From positions 1,288,183-1,352,182 of the forward strand of contig JAMWFC010000117.1 in assembly GCA_027475525.1 (NCBI GenBank): DNA of 64,000 nt, given 5' to 3'. The position numbers were made by a program, and so were the translations under genes. This stretch comes from Macrolepiota albuminosa (Eukaryota > Basidiomycota > Agaricomycetes > Agaricales > Agaricaceae). Below are positions 50,489 to 62,131 of this stretch, one piece after another. The notes beneath the pieces are model-generated. The model ran no database searches. It saw nothing but the letters and a program-made list of their open reading frames with translations, and was not told the origin of the DNA. The number at the start of each line of letters is the position of its first letter. Within the stretch, counting starts at the first letter, position 1.

Positions 50489-50607
50489 GGTGAAGAGTAA
50501 GTAGTTTGGTGTAACCGAAAGTTTGTTATGGTAGAGTACGTAAGCAATATACGAACAAGAAAAGTTTGCTTAGTCCATGGGTGAGGTATTTCAAGTCCTG
50601 GGCTTGG

Positions 50608-51141
50608 ATGCAAAATCTCAAATGTCTCTTCGTAGCTGAGCACCTTGATTTTCTCCGCCTGGCTCTGCTTGAGGCAGAAAAGTGTATTCCAACTACGACT
50701 GCATTTTGTGTAGGTTGCCTACTCGTTGCTCGATGGCCCGATGAACATAGCTCGCCTGTAGTCCTCGCTACAGGTTTTTCTCGAGAGCTTCCGGGAAACA
50801 CACATGCAGAAGCTAATGCTCTGGCGAAGGCGCAAGCTCTCTCAGGTGACGAATTATCAGCACTTTTCCCTGCCCTACCCCCTGTCGATCTTGAGTCCGT
50901 CTTGACTCATGTCGATGTCTATACGACATTAGAGCCCTGTTCCGTGAGGACATCCGGGTTGGCTCCCTGTGCAGATGCACTTATTAAAGCAAAGATCAAG
51001 CGCTGTTTTATCGGCGTTGGAGAGCCTGATGACTTCGTCAACTGTGAAGGCGCTCTAAAGTTGAAGAAGGCTGGAATCCAGGTTGTATGGATTAATGGTT
51101 TGAAGGAAGAATGTCTGCGGGCTGCTCGTCGTGGACATTAA
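50608..51141 (+). CDS. RIB2: RIB2-like pyrimidine deaminase (riboflavin pathway)
   Basis: Cytidine-deaminase-fold protein. ATG at 50608 gives MQNLKCLFVAEHLDFLRLAL in one uninterrupted exon of 177 codons. The zinc site is complete: NTHAEANALAKAQAL (HAE with catalytic Glu) and TTLEPCSVRTSGLAPCADAL (PC followed by C). FCVGCLLV, SRELPGNTHAE and KIKRCFIGVGEPDDFVNCEG also match fungal riboflavin-pathway deaminases related to the DRAP deaminase half of yeast Rib2. The gene is short, lacking the pseudouridine synthase part of Rib2, as in some fungi. The ATG was chosen as the first in a good position 119 bases from the divergent SPT6 start. The stop is only 27 bases from the NRPS stop on the other strand. 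Confidence 0.7.
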   Translation: MQNLKCLFVAEHLDFLRLALLEAEKCIPTTTAFCVGCLLVARWPDEHSSPVVLATGFSRELPGNTHAEANALAKAQALSGDELSALFPALPPVDLESVLTHVDVYTTLEPCSVRTSGLAPCADALIKAKIKRCFIGVGEPDDFVNCEGALKLKKAGIQVVWINGLKEECLRAARRGH

Positions 51142-51168
51142 ACTCATACATTTCAACTGTTACTTGAA

Positions 51169-54100
51169 CTACGAGATAGCCAGTGTTTCTCTGATTGTAT
51201 TTCCCCATTGTTCGACTAGTTTCCTTGCCAGTGTGTCATCAAGCATATGTTCGCCTGCATCAATTGACATCATGATTGTATCGTCTTCTGGCAGGACCGC
51301 GAAATCAATCATCAAATCGTTCTGTGGCAGCTACGATGAGCTTGATCCTAGACAAACCGTTTCCATACACACCTGGATGACATCTGTGATGGCCAATCGA
51401 TCAATGGTTGGATTGAAATCCTTTGGCACTGCTGTTGGGACGTAATATGGAACCTATTTTTGGCATAGTCAATTGAGGGTATTTGTGAATTAATCCTAAT
51501 ACTTACTTCTATTGGTTTCATGAAACCAACATCCGTCATTTCTGGTGCACCTCCGATGACGTTGACAACGACGTTACACAGTGGTCTTCCACTAACTCCA
51601 ACCCACCGACTGATATTGACTAGATCACTTTGCACAATGACTGGTGAGCGGGCTCGAAGATCATCCGATATACCTTTCGCAATTTTAATGATGTCGCCTC
51701 TTTTCGGCACGTGGATCTGAATAGGTAAGATATTCAGGCATGGAAAGGCCAAGGAATCGATGTTGTCAAGTAGACCAGATCTTCCCGCCTGCCAGAGACC
51801 GATTGTGATGGAGTTCGAGCGACTGTACGATCCCTGCACCATAGCCCAGCATGCAAGAAGGACGGATGAGAGAGACACCTCCAACAACTTCGCTCTTTCA
51901 GCACACAGTGAGGCCCGGCAAATGGCTTCCTTGGTAGAATAAAGTGTGCGCATGTGTGACTCAGAACGTTTCGATAAAAGAGACGGGAAAAGAGTGGGCA
52001 CAAAGTTCTCCCCGAGAGTTCTTTTCCAATATTGTTTCTGTTGAGACAAGTTGTCCGGAGTGGGGCCAGAAAGTTGCAAGAAGGAACGGATATCACTGGA
52101 TCCTCTAGGCTTCAAGCCGAGATAGAGTCGGGAAAGGTCGTTTATGATTAGAGGTAACGACCAGGCATCGTATTGGAAGTGGTGAAGATAGAGAATAAGA
52201 TAGTTCTCTTCAGACGATCGGAAGAGGATGGCCCTCGTGGGAGGAAGAGACGCTGGAGGTGGTGACAATAACAATTTCTTCATTTTCGCCGCAAGTAAAG
52301 ATAGACCGCTGCCGTCTAAGGCCTGTTCTTCTATCCAACTCTCGCGGAAAGAATCTGGTTCAAATATTACAATCCGAGGGTCAGCAGTGCCGGTTGCACA
52401 AGCAAAAGTGGAACGAAGGATAGGGAAGTCATTCAATAAAGCCTTCCAAGCGACTCGAAGTTTCACAATATCAATATTGGCAGGAAGTTGGAAGGCGAAA
52501 GCATGGTGAAAGGCCGTCCTTCCGCTTTTTTGCCAGGATCCAACCATCCACTTCATTCCAGAAGACATGGGCAGGATATCCTCAACGCATTTAGCGGAGG
52601 AAGCTATCCGTGCAATAATGGCGGCCCGCTCTTCTGGAGGTAGCTGAAGCGAAGACAAAGAATCAAGCTTCAAAGTATTATCCAGCCCGGACCTAACCTT
52701 GGACACCATATCTCCAATTGTCCGGCTTGTGATAATGTCATTTATGTTTAGTACCAATCCAGCCCGCCTGAATCGAGACACGATCTGTATGGCGGTGATG
52801 GAGTCAATACCAAGAGTCGCTAGCGGCGTAACAGAAGCAAAGCTAGCAGTAGACAGGGAAGTGATATCAATTAAGAGTGACTTGATCAACGGCGGCATGA
52901 CTTCTTCATGAATTTCCGGCATTGGAGCAGGTTTAGCATCGCGGGCTTGGATTGAAATATCCTCCAGGGCAGGGGAATCCGAGCGGAGCATTAGATTTTC
53001 TAGGACGGATTGGAAGCGCAAGAGTAGAGCCTCAAGCTCTGGCTCAATCATGTATTCAGGACGACAAGCTGCTTTGAGCATGAAGCCAGTTTCCACTTGA
53101 CACAGTTCGATGACAACAGCGTACTGTGCTTCAAATCAGCGGTGTAATGCGAGGAACTAGACAGGATGGTCTTACCTGTATCCGGGTCTCCCCATTTGTC
53201 TGTTCATCGAAAGACCACAGAGTAGCAACAGGCTTCTTAGTCACCGGAAAACGAGGTTGGAAGACAAAAAGACTGTCCCACAGGCTCGTTAAACCCAACT
53301 TGTGCTGTATCGAACGAAGAGAAGCATGCTGCCAGGGAAGGGCATCGACGTTAAGTTTGTGGACTGATCGTAGAAGATCTATGTTTCGTGCGCTATCCAG
53401 AAGGCGAATCCTGCAAGGAATTGTATTCTAAATAAAAAATCAGAAAAATGTTCCGTCTTTGTTCTTCAAAAAAAGAGGACCCACGAGAACAGGGCCAATA
53501 ACTCCTTCTGCATCTGGGATGCTTCGACCCGATACAATGTGACCAAAGACGACATCCGTAGATCCAGTCAGTTCAGCCATTACTTTTCCCCATGTCACCT
53601 GTCCCAAGCTCTGGACTGTCACTTCCGAGTGGCGTAAGGTATCTGCTAACAAAACAGGATCGCAGGAGAAGGTTCTTGAGGCTGTACAGGACGTATTATG
53701 GCACTTGCTACTGATTCGAGGCACAAGATATGAGGGACGAAATCCAGTTAGAATCTGAGTCCAAAAAGAGGTTCCATATTCCTCTTGATGTAAAATATGT
53801 TGAAGGAGGTTATGAAACTGCATTGGCTTTATAGGGGTCTGCTCTTGCGGCATGAGGTAGATTGACCGAACCATATCTAGGAGGATGTCCACGGAAAGAC
53901 CATCGTACAATGAATGATGCATGACCAAAACGAGACGAGATGTTCCATCATTAAGAGCTTCTGGATTAGGAACAAAGAGTCGCAGCCAGATAGGTGGTGT
54001 ATGAAGGTCACTCTCCTTTGTGGGCCTTATCAATTCGATGTACGCAGAGAGTTTGTTTTCGTAATCTTCATCTGTTTCAAAGCTCTCCTTTGCCAAGGTC

Positions 54101-57100
54101 GTAACACTGACGGAATGTACGGCTTGTGCCCATATACCACAATTGGCATCAAAGTGAAATGACGTGCGGAAAATATCCAACGATGCGATGACTCGCATCC
54201 AGGCATTTTCTAGCTTGTCAAACTTGACTTCTGAATGAATTCGAAGAGGGAAAGCGTGAATATAAAGAGAGCCATGAGAGGTAATTGTCTAGGCCATTGG
54301 TTAGCTCGCTTGATATCTATGTCGGAGTCAGAAGAGAGGAAATTACCTGGGAAAGCATGCCCGCCTGCAGAGTAGTTGTTGGAAACAAAGTCACTTCGTC
54401 GATTGAAGAAAGTTTGAAGTCATCTTTGACGAACGAACTTCGGACCCTAGCCAAAGCCGTAGAGAGTGTGTTATGATTGTTCGGACTCTCAGAGACACAA
54501 GTGACATCGTGGGACGATGTGAGCCGGCTGGTAAGCATTCGTAGACAGGCATACTTCATGATCTCCTCTGCCCGTATATCATGTCCGGCTCTTTTCAGGG
54601 TACGAGCTAACCCAACTGATTTGATAGAATCCAAACCGAGGGAAACAAATGACACACTCTCGGTCAAAAGCGCCTCGTCAACGCCTAGAAAATCTGATAG
54701 GATTTGGCGCAATTCATCGAGGAGCTCAAGGTCGGCAACGAATCCGATATCGTCCACATCGTTCTTTTGCACAGACTCAGAGATAGCAGGAATTGGTGAC
54801 GAGGTATCGGAGAGATGAGACCGTATTTTGCCGGCACAAACGTCCAGTGTTACAGCTTCGAAGTCGCTGATAAGGGTTTGAATGACTGCTTGGTCTATAT
54901 AGCTATCTTTGCATGCTGCTTGGACTATAACGGTATCTTGAAGAGGATCGAGGACTACTTCTACAGAAAGGGCATACTTAATTGTTGGATTAATATCACA
55001 CGGAGAACAATGGCAACGAGTAACTCACATCCGCTTCAGGCGGTTGACTCTCGAGTACGTCCCAAATGTTGCTCTTATTGTTGGCCTTGACGGAAACAGA
55101 GAATAAGAAGTCGAATATCGTTCGACCTGGTCGAATCCAATTTTGCACTTTGCCCAACGGAACATGCTCCACGTCAATCATGGCAGAGGCTCGAGCTTGC
55201 ACGTTTTGGAGAACATTTCCCGGTTCATTGAAGTTGACTCGAGTAGGCACGACTGACACCATAGGAAAGGTCGCATATTCAACATTTACGGCGGGTAACA
55301 GGCGACCAGAACGGATAATCTGTTTCATTTTCAAATTAGAAACCAATTACACTTTACATGAAGCACAAACCCCGAAAGAAATATCGTTGACATGGTATAT
55401 CCTCGTAGCAGCCAGGACTGCGAATGCAGACGTTAGAACAGTTTGGAGAGTGACGTTCTGGGATGCAGATAGCTCTTTTAGATGTGTCAAGGTCGAGTTC
55501 AATCGAGCAATGTGACGAGTTGTTAGCGAAGATGAAACTTGATAGGGCACCGAGACTTGCGGCCAGGCAAAGCCATGGAAGTGATCCAACCAGAATTTCC
55601 GAGCTTTGTCAAGATTCACGGAAGCGATACGATCCAAGATTTCGAACGAACTAGCCAAGGATAGAAGGGTGGTCGCGTGATATTCTCTCTCAACATCTTG
55701 GAACAGAAGCGGAAGATTTCGAACGAACTAGCCAAGGATAGAAGGGTGGTCGCGTGATATTCTCTCTCAACATCTTGGAACAGAAGCGGAGAGATATTCC
55801 ATCGTAGAGAGCATGATGGATCGATAACACAAGGTATAGCTGATCAACGGCCACGAAGGCAAATAAGCGGAAACCTGGAGTCTCGGACAATGTTCTATTG
55901 ATGTCTCGTGCAATCTGAGGGGCACGAGCACCCAAAAACCACTTAACCAATTCTCCACCGTTCTGGATATCAGTTTTCTCTTCAAACCAAGGCAAGGAAA
56001 GACAATCAGGGCTGAGAACAACTTGAACGAGCTCGCTATCGAAAAGAAAGACGGTTCTTTATATCTGGTCAGCTAGTATTTTTGGACGCGGAAAGAATCT
56101 TGGAAGATACCTCAAGATCGAATGCCTTGTCATAATCACTTGCCAGGCTTGTTGAAGTTCAATAGGTGACACCTGATTTTTGCAGGAGACAATAACATGT
56201 TGCACATACAATGCGTCATTATTGACAGATCGTGACAGTATACCTCCTTGAACGCTATATGGAGGCAGAATTGACTCTACCAACGACCGATCATAAGTTG
56301 AATAAACTCTGCTTGACCATTTGGATGAAAATTGAGCAGAATGTGAATCAACGGCATCATCCACAGAGGACGAAGACAGTTTCTCTATCAGTGACGCTAC
56401 ACCAGCAATAGTTGGCGTTGACATGATGTCTGAGGCGGAAACATGATAACCAAATTCATCACGTAGATCTTTGGCAAACCTGATGGCTGTCATCGAGTCG
56501 AGGCCACATGCAAAGAGATTAAGTTCTGGAAGAACCGTTGGAAGAGGAACGGCAGCATGTCGAGCAAGGATTCTGGACACTGTCATCTCTAGCTGACTCG
56601 CTGGCCTCTCCGCCCTCTCGCCGTCACGTGTTTTAGCCAACAACCCTGTTAGCGAATCGATCTTGAGGGTATGAAAGATCTGTGTGAGAAGTTTAGCATC
56701 CGTCTTCCCGTTCGAACTCAAGGGAAGCCAGCTGAGAGGGATGATGTGACTCGGTTGCATGTATCTTGGGAGTTCCACCTGACAGATTTTCTCTATACTA
56801 TTTAGCAAACCGACGGGAGGATCCACGACAGAAGGCCTTTGTTCTTTTCGAATAGAGACAGGAACAGAGGAATCCCAAGTGACAAAGGACACCAGTTGTT
56901 CTGTTCCAATGGCTGGATGCTTGCCTAGAATGGTGAATGCGTCAAGAGAGAAGCCTGAAGTAGGAATTGCCTGGCGAATGATGGACGATATACCCTCTGA
57001 TTCAATCCGAACGCCCCTCAGCTTGATTTGACTGTCAATACGTCCAATGATTTCGAAAGTACAGTCCGGCATCATGCCTAATGACAACACGTCACGAGAG

Positions 57101-59273
57101 ATTGGTACAAGAAATGGTAAGAAACTCACGAACTAAGTCCCCGGTTCGATACGCCCAATCTCCTTTTTGTGGCCACTCTAAAAAGACTTTCTCTGTGAGA
57201 TCCGGACGTCCTATATACCCGCGTCCCACAAGAGGTCCTTCGACAACAAGCTCGCCGATGGCACCACGAGGCAGAATATCCAGGTTCGCATTGACAACCT
57301 AGTGGCCCTTGAGTGTTTGTCCAATCAACAGAAGGCGTGCTATCTGCTTACATATCCAGCGACATTGGCAAAAGAATGGCCGATGTTTGCACGAGGGGTT
57401 CCGATATCCATATACCGTGCACAACAGCCTATGGTTGCTTCACTTGGCCCATAAAAATTGGCCAAACGTACTTTGGGATGATCTGCCCATTTATCCAAGA
57501 TCTAAACAGATTGTTAGCTGATAATCACAATACAGACTTGTACTCTCACAGCATCGCTCATTTTTTCGCCTCCGCTGGCAATGTACCGGAGCGTCATATC
57601 CCTTCCCTCACTTTCTTCGTTAACGGCACTCAAAGTCGCTTCTATTAGACTGGGAACAATTCCAAGATGTGTGATGCCCAGAAGTTTCACATAGAGGGGG
57701 AGGTTTTCAAGGAGCTGGGAACGCGGTGCGCTCACCAAAGGCATCCCCAAGGCGATTGGAACGAATGTTTCCCCCAAATGGACATCAAATGCTACGGCTG
57801 AGAAGGATGTCTGGATCAAGGATTGAAGGTAATAAAAGGAAGAACTACGAACAAGCAACAGCCAAATAACGGCCTTCAGATAGGTCGTTCATGCGAACGT
57901 CCGATGCTGTGCTGCTGAGAGCAACAATCGCTTGGGACAAACCTCTATGAGTCAATAAACATCCCTTCGGATTTCCGGTGGTCCCTTAATCGTCAGTTAA
58001 GCAAATAAGAACGAGTAGAAGTAAACGACGCAGTTACCAGAAGTATAGAGGAGAAACGCCAATCCTTCAGGAGTCGCAAAGGCCACTTCATCATAAGGTT
58101 CTTCCCTTATGGCTGTCTGGACTGAAGTTTCCTCAAAAAATATTGTGCAATGACCGAACATAGCCTTGAGAGAGGCATCCGTGGCGGTAAGCACAAATCG
58201 AGCTCCCGAATCTCTTACTATGTAGGCTTTCCTTTCCGAAGGCAAATCAGGATCAATCTGAAGGGTGTTGGTTGAGTGAGAATACGAAGTCTAGGAAGAC
58301 GAGAACGACGCACCGGTACATAACATCCACCAGCTCTCATAATTCCAATCATAGCAACGTGGAACAGGACATTTCGAGTCATACAAACGGCAACCCGGTC
58401 CTCGGTCTCGAGGCCCACCTTTCGTAACCATCGAGCCGTTTGATTGGCCTTACGATGGAAAGAGAGGTAGGTTAGAGACTCAAACCTGTGAAGCGGCATG
58501 TCAGGCGACAAGTCGGAATACCACTGCAGTGCGATTGAATTTGGGTTTGTAGCAGAACGACTGGCGAGGTAATCAGTGGCGAAGGACATTGGGGTCAGAT
58601 GAGGATACGCGGCTGCAAGGCTTTCTTCGCTTCTTGTCCTCCCACATTGCGACATGAATTCGGATGGTAAGACAAGACTGGAGATAGAAGTTAGAGGACA
58701 AGTCTCAATATGAGTAATCGTCAGAGCTATTTGAGTAAGAAGCTGAGAGGAAATGGAAGTATGTACATGCTTCGTAGAGCATACAAGTGAGAGGTCGTTC
58801 TGCAGAGAGTCGTGGACAAAGGTAAGGGGGTATTGGCAAAGAAGGTTGGAAGACGGAATGGAGAACTGGACAGCCGCTATACAAGGCGACTGCTTTTCAT
58901 CGATGTCTAAAGCGCTTTGAATCACAGGAAGGGGTGTTGGGATGTTTGACTGGATTTGCTGACCAGTTTTGAGGAGAACGTCATTCCACACATCCGAATC
59001 GGCCCAGGTAACTCGGACAAAGGTGGATATATCATCGTTGCTTGTACATGCAGCTAAGAGAACGTCTGATGCGCCACAATATGCACCGAGGACACGTGAA
59101 ATTGCGAGAAGGATTTGAGGAGCGCGATCCAGTCGTGTAGAAGGACTGAGGGTGTATTTTGTTGTATAGATACGATCTTGCGGATAGCGAGTTGCAGAAA
59201 GATCAGGCAATTCTAAGAAATTGTAGTTATGGAGGAAGCGCTGAGCATCCTCCAAGACGGTTGGGGACGACAT
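51169..59273 (-). CDS. single-A-domain hydroxamate siderophore synthetase (NRPS, A-T-C-T-C-T-C)
   Basis: Predicted to join three copies of one N5-acyl-N5-hydroxyornithine into a trimeric siderophore. ATG at 59273 ([20 protein letters not shown]); about 220 degenerate residues precede the A domain. A domain (about 58610-56640): FLLYTSG split by intron 57985-58037 from [14 protein letters not shown], then [34 protein letters not shown] and the Lys of [11 protein letters not shown]. Carrier serines are intact in GLDSMTA (T1), GLDSIKS (T2) and GIDSITA (T3). Condensation sites are HHALYDG (C1), HHSLYDG (C2) and HHFQYDA (C3). It ends ETLAIS-stop at 51169. About 2,450 residues and a dozen introns. 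This layout matches basidioferrin-type synthetases (Ceriporiopsis CsNPS2), not three-A-domain ferrichrome synthetases. C1 is broken at 55636-55790 by a 77-base duplication. Confidence 0.9.
55636..55790. repeat. perfect 77-bp tandem duplication (23 of 24), in NRPS domain C1
   Basis: Copies 55636-55712 and 55713-55789 are identical, with one further matching base, directly after the HHALYDG active-site codons. After collapse one base is missing at the right edge; one extra G (plus strand) would read [18 protein letters not shown]. Confidence 0.95.
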
Positions 59274-59494
59274 ATGCGAAAATGAAGACAAGTTAAGTTC
59301 AAGTGTTGAACTTGCTGAACCGGGAAACGAAGGAAGTCGAGCTTTCAACCCATGTGCAAGCCAAGAATTCGGGATAAATAGATTACAGGTAGGTACCAGA
59401 GTCTACCGCGGGCAGCCATTGGCACACCTATTTTGTCGGAGAGGGTTTTTTTTACATTTCCTCCCTTGGCAGAGAAAATAAGCGATTAGTGATC

Positions 59495-59503
59495 TTATCT
59501 GAT
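59495..59503 (-). promoter_or_regulatory. iron-GATA site ATCAGATAA
   Basis: Reads TTATCTGAT on the plus strand, thus ATCAGATAA on the minus. It fits ATCWGATAA, the consensus of fungal iron-responsive GATA repressors (SreA/SRE/Urbs1), 222 bases from the NRPS ATG. Repression in iron-replete cells is inferred. Confidence 0.65.
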
Positions 59504-59591
59504 ACGATCCGACAAGCTCCACCATTGGCTACGAATAACGCCGAGTTCCTTGGCGAAGGCGCGGCAAGGGCGAGGCCTGCAGACGGATAAT

Positions 59592-59600
59592 ATCAGATAA
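59592..59600 (+). promoter_or_regulatory. iron-GATA site ATCAGATAA
   Basis: Perfect ATCAGATAA on the plus strand, about 260 bases from the monooxygenase ATG and 89 bases from the inverted partner site. Same consensus as the site at 59495. Confidence 0.65.
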
Positions 59601-59860
59601 AATCGATCGTCAATCTGATTAGATCAAGATTGTCCTTGCCTGAAAATTTTCCGTGCTCTCGTTCGGCAACCATGGATTTACTACAGTAAGTATCACGCAA
59701 TTTCAAAGGCATTCACTTCGTGGTCTTGGTCTCCATGATTGCCCGGGTTCTTGTGCCTAGATTCACCGGCCCAGTCTCCCTTGTGGCTCTGTGATAAGAT
59801 CCTGAGCGTTTGCTCAGTTCTTTCCCCGTTTCTATTTCTTCCGAATTTCTACGCCTTGCC

Positions 59861-61771
59861 ATGTCTTCATCAGAAGTTGACGGATATACTCTCTACGACA
59901 TAGTAGGCTTAGGCTTTGGACCAGCGAATCTTGCTATTGCAGGTGCCATCGTCGAAAGACGTAATTCTACGGTAATATATGTTTTTCTTTCCATGTGGCA
60001 TAAATGGGTAACATTTCTGTTGTAGCCTTCTCTTTCGTTCCCGATCAAGAAAGCATTGTTCATTGAGAAACATGAGAGTTTCCGATGGCATCCTGGCATG
60101 CTGCTCCCAGATGCTAGGATGCAGATCAGGTTAGCTCGTATACTAAAAAATGTAGATCCAATCTCACTGATTGTCTATTGAATTTCTAAAGCTTCATGAA
60201 AGATCTAGCCACGCTGCGCAACCCACAGTCACCTATGACCTTCCTTTCTTACCTACATAGCCAAAAACGACTCGTCTCCTTCATTAACAGAGGATCGACC
60301 GTTCCTAGTCGCAAGGAGTATGCTGACTATCTCGCATGGGCAGCGCAATATGTACAAAACCATGGTGTTGACATTCTATATGGACACGAAGTTATTGCTC
60401 TTAACCGAGGACGGAGGGATTCTACCATAGACATCCGTTGCCGTAACCTCGTCACTGGGAATGAGAGGGTTTTTGGAGCTCGTAAGTTGTTGTTAACGAC
60501 TATTTCAAAGCTTTCTGTTAACAGTAATCAGGTGATATCATCATTTCTCCGGGTGGAAGTGCCAAAATTCCTGAATCGCTGTCGCCCATTTCTCAGCATC
60601 CATTTGTGTTACACAGTTCGGCCTACGTAACGTCTATCGACCTTATTCTTGAGTCATCTCGTGCAGGATCGGATCACCCTCTTCGCGTCGCTGTTATTGG
60701 ATCAGGTCAATCCGCGGCAGAAGTCATATTAGATCTTCGCGACCGTCTGAGTACAATTCCAAGCACAGATAGTCATGAGATAGACATGATCATCCGGAAA
60801 GGCTCGTTAAAACCCTCTGACGATTCACCATTTGTCAATGAAATCTTTGACCCCTCTTGTACGCGTCTCCGTGTCATGTTCCCGACTTTGATTGACCTAC
60901 TGATTAGCAACGGATGTTTGGTTCAACCTGCCATCGGAACGGGTTCGAGCAGCTGCCTTAAAAGAATATAGAACGACAAATTATGGAGTTGTGAACCCTC
61001 GGACACTCGAAATTGTACGTGCCGATGGACAAATAGTGTCAAAACACTCACTTATTCTCCCATAATTAGATGCACGAGGCCATATATAACCAAAAGCTCG
61101 ATGACGACATAGCTAGCCGTCTAAGTTCAGTCAGCTCGACGTATCCTCGTATCAACATCCGAACCTATTCATCCATTTTGTCCACCAATATCTGTTCCGC
61201 TGTTCCTTCTGTTCCTTCTGTTCCTCTAACAACGGACCAATCAAACACCCAAGGTCTTGACAAGCCTATTTTCTCAATTATAACTCAAAATTTGGTCTCT
61301 CGAGCCATTTCGGAAATAAAATACGACGTAGTCATCTGCGCCACGGGTTACCAACGTTCCTCCTGGATTAAACTTCTGAAGGAGTCTGATATCGGAAAGA
61401 CTTTTGGGCTTCATAGTGGTTCTCACTCTGTCCAGCTCATCCCTGTGAGCAGCCGTCATTCTCGGCAGATCGACGACGCGAAGCTTTCCGGACCTTCGGA
61501 TTTCAACATTCTCCCATCAAGACGCGAAAACCACAGCACAACACCATTATACATTTCGCGTCATTATCAGCTCCTCCCGTCCAAATATGACAGAGCCGAC
61601 AGGGACGTATCCTCGTTTGAGCCCAGAATATATCTACAGGGCGTCGAAGAGGCGACTCATGGAATGAGTGACACTTTATTGAGCGTTATCGGCATTAGAG
61701 CGGGTGAGGTGGTTGAAGACATTTGCAGGGGAAGGATCGAAAAAACTTGGCTGGCAGAGAGCAAGTTGTGA
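59861..61771 (+). CDS. L-ornithine N5-monooxygenase (SidA family)
   Basis: FAD- and NADPH-dependent enzyme making N5-hydroxyornithine, the first step of hydroxamate siderophores. ATG at 59861 gives MSSSEVDGYTLYDIVGLGFG, with FAD motif VGLGFGPANLAIAGA. Next are FRWHPGMLLPDARMQ, joined across an intron to SFMKDLATLRNPQSPMTFLS, then YADYLAWAAQYVQNHGVDIL. The NADPH site is RVAVIGSGQSAAEVILDLRD, followed by PSDDSPFVNEIFDPS. NYGVVNPRTLEI is carried by a short exon. The substrate-site motif is DVVICATGYQRSSW, and the C-terminus reads QGVEEATHGMSDTLLSVIGI, ending LAESKL-stop at 61771. Six introns or so, all frames consistent. Divergent partner of the NRPS, and likely co-repressed by iron through the shared GATA sites. 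Confidence 0.93.
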
Positions 61772-62131
61772 ACGGTGGATCCAATAGACGGCACCTACCT
61801 TAGTGACAGCCCTCAAGCCGAAACTGAAGAAATTGACGTTCAATTCTTCCAAAACTGCGTATTCCCGATATTCAGAGGAACGAAGAATCATCGACAACTT
61901 CTATGATACATTTCTAGCAATTGCTATTTAGCTGGGGATTTTGGAGTCATTGAATTTAGACAGAAGGTTGACGGATACCAAGACATTAGGTATATAAGTA
62001 TGTAGATACTAATTAATACTAATTAATTATTGATTTACGGAGATAGAATTCTCACGGTGAAATAAAATTGTTGGGCAGCATACTGTACTATTTATTACCT
62101 GAAAGTTTGAAGTCAGCATCTGTTTCCACTC
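61772..62131. other. intergenic stretch, no gene seen
   Basis: These 360 bases hold the monooxygenase 3' flank and the RLP24 promoter. They are AT-rich, with an ATTAATTA-type stretch near 62010. No gene or RNA is recognised. Confidence 0.55.

Larger units (their letters stand above)
59274..59860. promoter_or_regulatory. bidirectional promoter of the siderophore locus
   Basis: These 587 bases lie between the start codons of the NRPS and the ornithine monooxygenase, which point apart. Two perfect ATCAGATAA sites (59495-59503 on the minus strand, 59592-59600 on the plus strand) and extra GATAA cores (near 59586 and 59793) are present. No gene is seen inside. Confidence 0.7.

Noticed and set aside
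51169..59273. Ferrichrome synthetase with three A domains
   Set aside because: Only one set of A-domain motifs (TSGTTG, GPSEAT, YRTGD) can be found in the gene.
61196..61225. Short repeat of GTTCCTTCT in the monooxygenase gene
   Set aside because: A minor in-frame VPS repeat in a variable loop; ordinary low complexity.
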